Source of the DNA: Thiobacillus sp. UBA2487
Lineage (GTDB): Bacteria; Pseudomonadota; Gammaproteobacteria; Burkholderiales; Sulfuriferulaceae
Length of the DNA stretch: 6,255 nt
NCBI GenBank assembly: GCA_002341815.1
Contig: DDOT01000027.1
Location: forward strand, 1-6,255
Reading direction: 5' to 3'
Below the pieces are notes generated by a model, which saw only the letters and a program-made list of their open reading frames with translations, did no database searches and was not told the DNA's origin. Below are positions 1-6,100 of this stretch, in pieces. The number at the start of each line of letters is the position of its first letter. Within the stretch, counting starts at the first letter, position 1. Position numbers and translations under genes: made by a program.

Positions 1-1
1 A

Positions 2-20
2 TATTGAAATTTTATTCAAT
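2..20. repeat. 19-bp hairpin element, left copy
   Basis: TATTGAAATTTTATTCAAT. ATTGAA (3-8) and TTCAAT (15-20) form a 6-bp stem around a 6-base AT loop. It matches 6005-6023 at 18 of 19 positions. It sits just before the DUF4390 gene and is followed by no T-run. It may be a dispersed intergenic repeat or a regulator site. Confidence 0.5.
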
Positions 21-44
21 TGTGCGCGTGACTTGGTCGACAGG

Positions 45-632
45 ATGGGGTTACGGCGAAATGTATGGGTGTTGCTGAGTCATCTGAAATGGTGGGCGTC
101 GGTATTGCTGGTGTGTTGGATGGGCGCTGTGCAACCGGTCATGGCGGATGGTATCCAGATCCAGCAGGCCGAGTTACGGCAGTCTGATGATGAATACCTG
201 TTGTATGCCAAGCTGCATGTGGTGCTGACTCCGATGCTGGAAGATGCCCTCAATCGAGGCATGTCTTTGTATTTCGATATCGATTTTGATTTTACCCAAC
301 CACGTTGGTACTGGTTTCCAGAGCAGTTGGCGCATATTTCGCGCGAGGTTCGTTTGTCATACAACACCTTGTTGCGCCAGTATGTGGTCTCGGGGGTTAA
401 TGTGCCCACACGTGCCACCGAGCGTCTGGGCGATGCATTGACCCTGTTGGGCGATATCAATGGTTGGCCGGTGATCTCGCGCGACAAGTTAAGCAAAACT
501 GCCGGGTATCGCGCCACCTTGAGCATGCGATTGGACACCAGCCAGTTTCCCAAGCCGTTGCAATTGAATGCCTTTACCACCGGGCGTTGGGATCTTGATT
601 CCACGCCGCTGGTTTGGATGATGACCCCGTGA
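45..632 (+). CDS. DUF4390 family exported protein
   Basis: Protein of about 195 residues resembling the DUF4390 family, which in betaproteobacteria typically precedes the NtrY/NtrX two-component genes; its biochemical function is unknown. The N-terminus looks like a Sec signal peptide: basic MGLRRN start, hydrophobic stretch around residues 16-32, and a V-M-A/D site predicting cleavage after residue 34. There is no lipobox cysteine at the cleavage site, so a soluble periplasmic protein of about 161 residues is inferred. The body is rich in aromatic and beta-strand-like segments and ends in a W-D-L-D-S motif usual for the family. The start is uncertain: ATG at 45 has AGG directly abutting it, TTG at 33 has no clear Shine-Dalgarno, and the frame stays open to the left edge. 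The stop overlaps the start of the kinase gene (GTGA, 629-632), suggesting translational coupling and a role in the same envelope signalling pathway. Confidence 0.82.
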   Translation: MGLRRNVWVLLSHLKWWASVLLVCWMGAVQPVMADGIQIQQAELRQSDDEYLLYAKLHVVLTPMLEDALNRGMSLYFDIDFDFTQPRWYWFPEQLAHISREVRLSYNTLLRQYVVSGVNVPTRATERLGDALTLLGDINGWPVISRDKLSKTAGYRATLSMRLDTSQFPKPLQLNAFTTGRWDLDSTPLVWMMTP

Positions 633-2770
633 AATATCTGGTTTTAACCAGCTTTGCTGCGGTTTTTGGCTTGGTGCTGGTGTTGTCCGGCGCCAGTTCC
701 AATTCGGATTTTTTCGCGCGCGATTTTTCATGGCTGCTGATCGGTACCGCCGTGTTGATAGTCGCCATGTTGTCGCTGATTGTGTACCAGATTGTCCAGT
801 TGCGGCGCAGAATCCGTGCAGGAATGTTTGGCGCGAAACTCACGGTGCGGTTGCTGCTGGTGTTTGGCGTGATGGCATTGGTACCCGGCACGGTAGTGTA
901 TGCTGTATCTGTGCAGTTCATGGCGCGCAGTATTGAATCGTGGTTCGACGTTCGAGTCGATCACGCGTTGCAGAGCGGATTGAATTTGGGGCAAACCGCT
1001 TTGGATAACTTGCAGCACGATTTGAACGGGGTGGCAGATTCTATGGCGCAGCGTCTGGCTGAGACACCACCTGCGCGTCAAGGTGCTGAATTGAATACCT
1101 TGCGGGAATTATACGGGGTGCAACAGGCCGCGATGTTTACCGAGCATGGCGGATTGATTTCATTTTCGGGAGGAGAAGGCGCCAACAGTTTGCCGCCTGC
1201 GCCCGATGGCCGGATGTTGGCCAAGGTGCGGCAACAGCATGTGTATTCACAGATAGAGGATACCGACCAAGGTTTGTATATTCGTGTGGTGGTGCCGGTG
1301 AACGTATTGTCGATTACGGAAACCATGCGGGTGTTGCAGTTATATCAGCCGGTTCCGGCGCGCTTGGCGGCTGATGCCAATGCTGTGCGGGCGGCCAATC
1401 AGGATTACCAGAGTTTGTCGCTATCGCGGGTCGGACTTAAACGTTTGTACGGCATGACCCTAACCCTGACAACGTTATTGACCTTGTTGAGTACCGTGGC
1501 ATTGGCATTTTTGATCAGCGAGCAAATTTCTGCGCCGTTGCGTGCATTGGTGCGTGGCACGCGGGCGGTGGCGCAGGGCGATTTCAGTCAGATGCATCCG
1601 GTGAACAGTCGGGACGAATTGGGGTTGTTGACCCAATCATTTAACCGTATGACCCGGCAGTTGGCCGATGCGCGCAATGTGGCCGAAGAACGGCGTGCGC
1701 AGATTGAAAAGTCGCATGCTTATCTGGAAACGGTGCTGGCCAGTTTGACATCTGGCGTGATTACCTTCGATGAACAGGGACGGGTGCGCGGCATCAATCC
1801 GGCAGCAGAGCATATGTTGGGCATTCAGCCGGATCGTCTGGTAGGGTTGTTGCCGCTGCAATGGCCAACCATCTTGCCTGGTCTGGCAACGTTTGCCGCC
1901 ATGATCCACGCGCGCTTTCACCAAGTCGATGCAGTTGACTGGCAACAACAAACGGAATTTGGGTTGGCTGGCGTAATGCATACCCTGTTGGTGCGCGGGT
2001 CGCGTTTACCCGCTGGCATGGATAGCGGTTTTGTGCTGGTGCTGGATGATATTACCGGCTTGTTGCGGGCGCAGCGCGATGCAGCCTGGGGTGAGGTAGC
2101 ACGTCGGTTGGCGCATGAAATCAAGAATCCGTTGACACCTATCCAATTATCGGCGGAGCGTATCGAACACAAGCTGGCGGATCGGTTGGCGCCGGCAGAT
2201 GCTGAAATTCTGCATCGTGCCACGCGTACGATCGTTAATCAGGTTTCTGCCATGAAAGACATGGTGAATGCGTTTGCCGACTATGCGCGCACGCCGGTGG
2301 CTGACATGCACCCCGTACGGCTAAATGGATTGGTGCGCGAGGTATTGGAATTGTATGGGCATGAATCGATGATTCGCGTGCAATTGGCGGACCATCTGCC
2401 CGAAATGCAGGGTGATCCGCGTCTGTTGCGGCAAGTGGTCCATAATTTGTTGCAAAACGCCCAAGATGCGTCGGCAGGGCAAGCTGATCCACAAATTATA
2501 GTGGCGACCCGTCTGGATGGTCAGGTAGTTGAATTGTCGGTTTGTGATAATGGCAGCGGGCTGTCGCCACACGTGCGCGACCGCTTGTTTGAGCCGTATG
2601 CCACGACCAAAACCAAAGGAACCGGACTCGGTTTGGCGATTGTGAAAAAAATTGTCGAAGAACATGGTGGCACGATTACGCTGGACAGTCGGCCTGAGGG
2701 CGGCGTGGTGGCGCGCGTCCGTTTTGCGGTGGTGCCTCAACAAATACAGAATCAACAACAGGTGATGTAA
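629..2770 (+). CDS. ntrY: NtrY-like membrane sensor histidine kinase
   Basis: Inner-membrane sensor kinase that should autophosphorylate on histidine and pass phosphate to the regulator encoded next. Numbering from GTG 629 (713 residues): three hydrophobic segments near 4-22, 35-57 and 72-97, a presumed periplasmic region of about 175 residues, a fourth segment at 276-297, HAMP about 298-346, PAS about 361-480, HisKA with phosphoacceptor H496 in LAHEIKNPLTP, and HATPase_c with N-box N606/N610, G1 DNGSG (640-644) and G2 GTGLGL (664-669). All catalytic boxes are intact. The segment with VPGTVVYAVS followed by SIESWFDVRVDHALQ is characteristic of NtrY relatives. GTG 629 is preferred because it overlaps the upstream stop as GTGA; an in-frame TTG at 614 would add five residues. 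The Shine-Dalgarno is weak (GGAT about 10 bases upstream), consistent with coupling. The signal is unknown; NtrY systems are linked elsewhere to nitrogen, redox and envelope control. Confidence 0.93.
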   Translation: MKYLVLTSFAAVFGLVLVLSGASSNSDFFARDFSWLLIGTAVLIVAMLSLIVYQIVQLRRRIRAGMFGAKLTVRLLLVFGVMALVPGTVVYAVSVQFMARSIESWFDVRVDHALQSGLNLGQTALDNLQHDLNGVADSMAQRLAETPPARQGAELNTLRELYGVQQAAMFTEHGGLISFSGGEGANSLPPAPDGRMLAKVRQQHVYSQIEDTDQGLYIRVVVPVNVLSITETMRVLQLYQPVPARLAADANAVRAANQDYQSLSLSRVGLKRLYGMTLTLTTLLTLLSTVALAFLISEQISAPLRALVRGTRAVAQGDFSQMHPVNSRDELGLLTQSFNRMTRQLADARNVAEERRAQIEKSHAYLETVLASLTSGVITFDEQGRVRGINPAAEHMLGIQPDRLVGLLPLQWPTILPGLATFAAMIHARFHQVDAVDWQQQTEFGLAGVMHTLLVRGSRLPAGMDSGFVLVLDDITGLLRAQRDAAWGEVARRLAHEIKNPLTPIQLSAERIEHKLADRLAPADAEILHRATRTIVNQVSAMKDMVNAFADYARTPVADMHPVRLNGLVREVLELYGHESMIRVQLADHLPEMQGDPRLLRQVVHNLLQNAQDASAGQADPQIIVATRLDGQVVELSVCDNGSGLSPHVRDRLFEPYATTKTKGTGLGLAIVKKIVEEHGGTITLDSRPEGGVVARVRFAVVPQQIQNQQQVM
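2760..2765 (+). promoter_or_regulatory. Shine-Dalgarno of the ntrX-like gene
   Basis: AGGTGA lies four bases before ATG 2770, inside the last codons of the kinase gene. The kinase stop and this start share one base (TAATG), so the site fixes the regulator start and supports coupled translation. Confidence 0.65.
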
Positions 2771-3411
2771 TGGGTAAGGAAATTCTGATTGTCGATGACG
2801 AGATAGGTATTCGGGAATTACTGTCCGAAATCTTGATGGATGAAGGGTATGATGTGGCCATGGCGGACAGTGCGGCGCAAGCCAGATCTTATCGTCAAAA
2901 GAAACGACCGGACTTGGTGTTGCTGGATATCTGGATGCCGGAGGTTGATGGCATTGCACTGTTAAAAGACTGGAAAGCCAGTGGCGAACTGACCATGCCG
3001 GTGGTGATGATGTCGGGGCATGGCACCATTGATACGGCAGTGGAGGCCATGCGGATTGGTGCGACCGGTTTTCTGGAAAAACCCATCGCGCTGAAAAAAT
3101 TGCTCGAAGGCGTGTCCGCCGGCCTGCGAGCCATGCCGATGGCGATGACGGAGCCTGTGCCGGAGCCGGTTGTATCGACTGCGCCTGATGCGCATGAGCC
3201 TGATGAGCCGCACTTGAGCGTGCCATTGAATTTGCCGTTACGTGAAGCCCGCGATTGGTTTGAACGACGCTATTTTGAATGGTTGATTGAGCAAACCGAT
3301 GGCAATATGAGTCGGGCCGCTGAACAAGCCGGTGTTGAACGCACGCATTTATATCGTAAGCTGAAACAGTTGGGTGTGCCAATCGGCAAAAAATTGCAGG
3401 AGGAAACATGA
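2770..3411 (+). CDS. NtrX-like response regulator lacking the AAA+ domain (REC-Fis HTH)
   Basis: Cognate response regulator of the upstream kinase, 213 residues. Residues 1-118 form a complete receiver domain: acidic pair D9/D10, phosphoacceptor D53 in LLDIWMP, S82, and K104 in LEKP. Residues about 119-154 are a flexible linker rich in Pro, Glu and Asp. Residues about 155-202 form a Fis-type helix-turn-helix, starting LPLREARDWFERRYF and ending ERTHLYRKLKQLG, as in the C-terminus of NtrX and related regulators. The central AAA+ sigma-54 activator domain of a classical NtrX is absent: no Walker A, no GAFTGA loop and no space for them. The reading frame is clean, so this looks like a stable short architecture, not decay. 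By analogy with other REC-Fis regulators such as PrrA/RegA, it probably acts with a sigma-70-type polymerase (inference). The gene symbol is left blank because the protein is not a canonical NtrX; targets are unknown. Confidence 0.9.
   Translation: MGKEILIVDDEIGIRELLSEILMDEGYDVAMADSAAQARSYRQKKRPDLVLLDIWMPEVDGIALLKDWKASGELTMPVVMMSGHGTIDTAVEAMRIGATGFLEKPIALKKLLEGVSAGLRAMPMAMTEPVPEPVVSTAPDAHEPDEPHLSVPLNLPLREARDWFERRYFEWLIEQTDGNMSRAAEQAGVERTHLYRKLKQLGVPIGKKLQEET
3398..3403 (+). promoter_or_regulatory. Strong Shine-Dalgarno for metZ
   Basis: Perfect AGGAGG four bases before ATG 3408, inside the 3' end of the regulator gene. It is the best ribosome site in the window and fixes the metZ start at the ATGA overlap; it suggests metZ is translated more strongly than the upstream signalling genes. 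Confidence 0.85.
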
Positions 3412-4601
3412 GCGACCAATCGTTAGACGTCAGTCAACTTGATCCACAGACCATTGCGGTGCGTGCAGGAACCTGGCGCAGTGAGATGGGGGAACACAGC
3501 GAGGCGGTGTTTTTGACATCAAGCTATGTGTTTCGTAACGCGGCCGAAGCTGCCGCCCGATTTTCCGGTGCAGCGCATGGTCACGTGTATTCGCGGGTGA
3601 GCAACCCCGGGGTGGCGATGTTTGAAGAGCGCCTGGCAGCGATCGAGGGTGCTGAACGTTGTTTGGCAACGGCATCGGGCATGTCTGCCATTATGTCTGC
3701 CATTATGGGCTTGTTGTCGGCGGGTGATCATATCGTCGCATCACGTTCTTTGTTCGGCTCCACCATGCAGTTATTAAGTCAGATTTTGCCGCGTTTTGGG
3801 GTGCAGGTCAGTTTTGTGCCGCCGGCCGACAACGATGCATGGCGCGCGGCGCTACAGCCCAATACACGTCTGTTGTTTGTCGAATCACCGTCCAATCCGC
3901 AGATCGAGTTATCCGATATTGCCGCGTTGGCCGAGGTGGCCCATACCGCGGGTGCCTGGCTGATGGTTGATAACAGCTTCTGTTCACCAGCCTTGCAACG
4001 TCCCCTGGCTTTGGGCGCAGATTTGGTGGTGTATTCTGCCACCAAATATCTGGATGGGCAGGGGCGTGTGTTGGGAGGCGCTATTTTGGGCAATCGATCG
4101 TTACTCACCACGATCCACACCTTTTTACGGACGGCCGGGGCAACGTTAAGCCCGTTTAATGCATGGGTATTATTAAAGGGCTTGGAAACCTTGAGCCTGC
4201 GTATGCAGGCGCATTCGGCCAATGCAGCGTTTGTTGCCCGTTGGTTGGCACAACAACCATCTGTGTTGTCGGTCAAGTATCCCGGCTTGTCCAGTCATCC
4301 GCAGCATGAATTGGCCATGCGTCAGCAAAGCAGCGGTGGTGCAATGATTGCGTTTGAAGTGCAAGGCGGACGTGAAGCGGCATGGAAGCTGATCGATAGC
4401 ACCCGGTTAATATCGATTACTGCCAATTTGGGTGATACCCGTACCACCATTACACACCCCGCCACCACGACTCATGGTCGAATTACCGCTGAACAACGTG
4501 CGGCAGCGGGTGTTTCGGACGGCATGTTGCGTTTGGCCGTAGGACTGGAAGCGCCTAAAGACATTTGCGTGGATTTGGCGCGCGGGTTAAGCGCGGGCTG
4601 A
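3408..4601 (+). CDS. metZ: O-succinylhomoserine sulfhydrylase
   Basis: PLP enzyme of the Cys/Met metabolism family (fold type I), 397 residues, near the usual family length. It should convert O-succinyl-L-homoserine and sulfide to L-homocysteine and succinate, the direct-sulfhydrylation route to methionine, in the cytoplasm. Visible features: phosphate-binding Y61/R63 in VYSRVSNP, SGM loop (90-92), PLP-ring aspartate D188 in MVDNSF, Schiff-base lysine K213 in SATKYLDGQGR, the LGD-T-HPA-T-HGR segment (341-358), and carboxylate-binding R375 in DGMLRLAVGLE. The SATKYLDGQGR form and the LGDTRT segment favour MetZ over cystathionine gamma-synthase (MetB) or O-acetylhomoserine sulfhydrylase (MetY); true acyl-donor preference cannot be read from sequence. 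It overlaps the regulator stop by four bases (ATGA), is the last gene of the operon, and converges on lpxH. No SAM or other riboswitch can lie directly in front of it because there is no leader. Confidence 0.93.
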   Translation: MSDQSLDVSQLDPQTIAVRAGTWRSEMGEHSEAVFLTSSYVFRNAAEAAARFSGAAHGHVYSRVSNPGVAMFEERLAAIEGAERCLATASGMSAIMSAIMGLLSAGDHIVASRSLFGSTMQLLSQILPRFGVQVSFVPPADNDAWRAALQPNTRLLFVESPSNPQIELSDIAALAEVAHTAGAWLMVDNSFCSPALQRPLALGADLVVYSATKYLDGQGRVLGGAILGNRSLLTTIHTFLRTAGATLSPFNAWVLLKGLETLSLRMQAHSANAAFVARWLAQQPSVLSVKYPGLSSHPQHELAMRQQSSGGAMIAFEVQGGREAAWKLIDSTRLISITANLGDTRTTITHPATTTHGRITAEQRAAAGVSDGMLRLAVGLEAPKDICVDLARGLSAG

Positions 4602-4615
4602 TCGCTGGGCACGCG

Positions 4616-4648
4616 GTGTTACGCCAGGCGTAAAGCCGGGCGTAACAC
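4616..4648. terminator. Hairpin between convergent metZ and lpxH (possible bidirectional terminator)
   Basis: Perfect 10-bp inverted repeat, GTGTTACGCC (4616-4625) with GGCGTAACAC (4639-4648), whose 13-base loop carries a further GGC/GCC stem (4627-4629 with 4635-4637). It starts 15 bases after the metZ stop and ends 20 bases before the lpxH stop on the opposite strand, so it can serve both transcripts. There is no T-run after the stem on either strand, so it is not a canonical intrinsic terminator. It may instead act as an RNA 3'-end stabiliser or a roadblock to convergent transcription (inference). Confidence 0.5.
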
Positions 4649-4667
4649 GGTGGCCAGTATCGCCATC

Positions 4668-5411
4668 TCAGGTATATTCGATCCGGCAGCCTGTCATGTC
4701 GCAACGAAGCCAACCCGTTTGATCTGTTCGCCAATCGGGCAGCACCCAGCGTTCACACAGATGACCATCCAGTTGGTGTTGATGACACATCGGTCGGTGG
4801 GTATGGCCGTGTATCATGCGCGGATAGTGATGCTGGCGCAGCATTTGTTCAACGGCTGCGTTATTGACATCGGTGATTTGCGGGGTTTTGTCATGTTGCG
4901 CCGCTTGGCTTTGCGCGCGCGCGGTCTGCGCCATCGCGATGCGCTCATCAAGCGGTCGAGAAACAAACCAGCGCTGCCAAGTGGTATCGCGCACTTGGCG
5001 ACGAAACGCCAGATAATCGATATCGTCGGTGCACAATGTGTCGCCATGCAGCAACAGGGTGGGTGTGCCGTGCAGATTGACCAGTGTTGGGTCGGTCAAC
5101 AAGGTCATACGGCTTTGTTTGGCAAACGCATCGCCTAACAAAAAATCACGGTTGCCATGCATGAAAAACAGTTGCGTGCCGGCCTCTGCCCGTTCAGCGA
5201 ACGCGCGGCAGATGGCGGCATGCCAAGGGTGATCAAGGGTGTCATCACCCAGCCAGTATTCAAACAAATCGCCCAGCACATACAATGCGTGAGCCCCCAC
5301 GGCGTGGGTGTGCAGAACTGACTGTAAGTGCTCGAATATTGACGGATCCGATTCGCGCAGATGCAAATCCGAAATCAGCAGGCTGAATGGCTGGGTGGTG
5401 ACGGATTGCAT
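4668..5411 (-). CDS. lpxH: UDP-2,3-diacylglucosamine pyrophosphatase
   Basis: Calcineurin-like metallophosphoesterase, 247 residues, slightly longer than E. coli LpxH. It hydrolyses UDP-2,3-diacylglucosamine to lipid X and UMP, an early step of lipid A synthesis at the inner face of the cytoplasmic membrane. All metal-site motifs are present: D15 and H17 in SDLHL, D48 in GDLFEYWLGDD, N87/R88/D89 in HGNRDF, H122 in LLHGDTLCTDD, and H203/H205 in HGHTHRP. YVLGDLFEYWLGDD and the insert with DYLAFRRQVR are typical of LpxH and separate it from LpxG, LpxI or generic phosphoesterases. The start ATG shares a base with the ppiB stop (TGATG at 5413-5409), with only a weak Shine-Dalgarno upstream, so translation probably depends on coupling to ppiB. 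The presence of lpxH shows that the host makes a lipid A outer membrane. Confidence 0.95.
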   Translation of the reverse strand: MQSVTTQPFSLLISDLHLRESDPSIFEHLQSVLHTHAVGAHALYVLGDLFEYWLGDDTLDHPWHAAICRAFAERAEAGTQLFFMHGNRDFLLGDAFAKQSRMTLLTDPTLVNLHGTPTLLLHGDTLCTDDIDYLAFRRQVRDTTWQRWFVSRPLDERIAMAQTARAQSQAAQHDKTPQITDVNNAAVEQMLRQHHYPRMIHGHTHRPMCHQHQLDGHLCERWVLPDWRTDQTGWLRCDMTGCRIEYT

Positions 5412-5905
5412 CAGGCTACGGCTTCAGCGCGTTCAATGATGACACTGTCAACGGGCACATCCTGGTGTCCAGCGCGATTGCCGGTTTTAACGGCTTTGAT
5501 TTTGTCGACCACGTCCTGGCCTTCAATCACTTTGCCAAACACACAGTAACCATAGCCTTGCAAAGTCGGAGCGCTATGATTGAGAAAGCCATTGTCCTTG
5601 ACGTTGATGAAGAATTGCGCGGTAGCGGAATGAGGATCGGATGTGCGTGCCATGGCGATGGTATAAGCTTGGTTGCCCAAGCCGTTGGCTGCTTCGTTGG
5701 CGATGGGTGCATCGGTGGTTTTTTGTTGCATATCGGCGGTAAAACCGCCCCCTTGAATCATGAACCCATTGATGACCCGATGAAAAACAGTATTGTCGTA
5801 AAACCCCTTGTTGACATAGGCCAGAAAGTTGGCCACGGTGGCCGGGGCTTTTTCTGCGTCGAGCTCAAGGGTGATCGTGCCAAAGTTGGTGTGTAGTTTG
5901 ACCAT
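5411..5905 (-). CDS. ppiB: Peptidyl-prolyl cis-trans isomerase B, cytoplasmic cyclophilin
   Basis: Cyclophilin-type prolyl isomerase, 164 residues, the same length as E. coli PpiB and closely similar along its whole length. It catalyses cis-trans isomerisation of peptidyl-proline bonds in protein folding. There is no signal peptide (starts [15 protein letters not shown]), which separates it from periplasmic PpiA. Catalytic and binding residues are visible: H42/R43 in [16 protein letters not shown]51, M85/R87 in [18 protein letters not shown]97 and F99. The usual C-terminal [12 protein letters not shown] is intact. ATG 5905 is the natural start; only a weak purine stretch (GAAAG, about 12 bases upstream) serves as ribosome site. 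First gene of a two-gene operon with lpxH, a pairing common in betaproteobacteria; the functional link between folding and lipid A synthesis is unclear and may simply be shared expression. Confidence 0.96.
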   Translation of the reverse strand: MVKLHTNFGTITLELDAEKAPATVANFLAYVNKGFYDNTVFHRVINGFMIQGGGFTADMQQKTTDAPIANEAANGLGNQAYTIAMARTSDPHSATAQFFINVKDNGFLNHSAPTLQGYGYCVFGKVIEGQDVVDKIKAVKTGNRAGHQDVPVDSVIIERAEAVA

Positions 5906-5930
5906 GGTGGTTTGTCTTTCGTCAGTGGAT

Positions 5931-6000
5931 AAAAGTAATACGATGTAAGATTGATAATAACCTGAATTTTTTATAAATTAACGTGCGCTATCACGTGCGT
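5931..6000 (-). promoter_or_regulatory. Putative ppiB-lpxH promoter region
   Basis: AT-rich stretch upstream of ppiB on the minus strand. A TATTAT at 5959-5954 is one mismatch from a sigma-70 -10 box; the best spaced -35 (TTAATT, 16 bases upstream) is poor, so the exact promoter is unsure. Upstream lie two direct copies of ACGTGCG (5981-5987 and 5993-5999, 12-bp period), the second overlapping a CACGTG palindrome, which could be an activator or repressor site. Nothing in 5906-6100 looks coding. Confidence 0.28.
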
Positions 6001-6001
6001 T

Positions 6002-6027
6002 CCCTATTGAAGTTTTATTCAATCGGG
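6002..6027. repeat. 19-bp hairpin element, right copy, with extended stem
   Basis: Second copy of the element (core 6005-6023). ATTGAA (6006-6011) pairs with TTCAAT (6018-6023) around loop GTTTTA. After one T/C mismatch the stem is extended by CCC (6002-6004) with GGG (6025-6027), giving nine paired bases. The single difference from the left copy falls in the loop, so the stem is conserved. It lies between the partial L,D-transpeptidase-like gene and ppiB. Without a following T-run on either strand it is not a standard terminator. Confidence 0.55.
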
Positions 6028-6035
6028 CGTACAAA

Positions 6036-6069
6036 CAGCGACGCCACGCTTTCATAAAATGGCACGCTG
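6036..6069. other. Imperfect inverted repeat downstream of the partial gene
   Basis: CAGCG (6036-6040) plus GCC (6043-6045) can pair with GGC (6061-6063) plus CGCTG (6065-6069), with small bulges and a 15-base loop. It lies about 30 bases after the stop of the minus-strand partial gene and could help end its transcript, but it is imperfect and has no U-tract. Confidence 0.25.
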
Positions 6070-6100
6070 TCACACAATCCTGCATGATCATCACGCGAAT

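Noticed and set aside
1..78. Possible end of an upstream rsmB gene in frame 1 (stop at 76-78)
   Set aside because: The residues do not resemble the usual aromatic RsmB C-terminus, so I could not support a partial CDS here although rsmB is a plausible neighbour to the left.
2321..3409. 362-codon open frame on the minus strand across ntrY and the regulator gene
   Set aside because: It lies wholly antisense to two genes with clear conserved motifs, its product is low-complexity (rich in His, Pro, Arg and Ser) with no recognisable domain, and its start falls at the metZ overlap. It is best explained as a codon-bias shadow.
3681..3704. Perfect 12-bp tandem duplication ATGTCTGCCATT in metZ (encodes MSAIMSAI)
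   Set aside because: As recalled, other MetZ proteins have the same spacing between the SGM motif and AGDH, so this is not an insertion; the repeat reflects similar residues in an ordinary helix.
4650..5138. 162-codon plus-strand frame opposite lpxH
   Set aside because: Antisense to a gene with every LpxH metal-binding motif; no family resemblance in the translated product.
5227..5250. Inverted repeat GGGTGAT/ATCACCC with a 10-base loop inside lpxH
   Set aside because: It falls in the codons for the conserved DDTLDHPW stretch after the GDLFEYWLG motif, so coding constraint explains it; no regulatory context.
5465..5896. 143-codon plus-strand frame opposite ppiB
   Set aside because: ppiB on the other strand matches its family over the full length; this frame is a mirror product.
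5992..6094. Possible small minus-strand ORF (about 35 codons starting near 6091) between the partial gene and ppiB
   Set aside because: No ribosome site, no recognisable product, and it runs through the hairpin element; too weak to call a gene.
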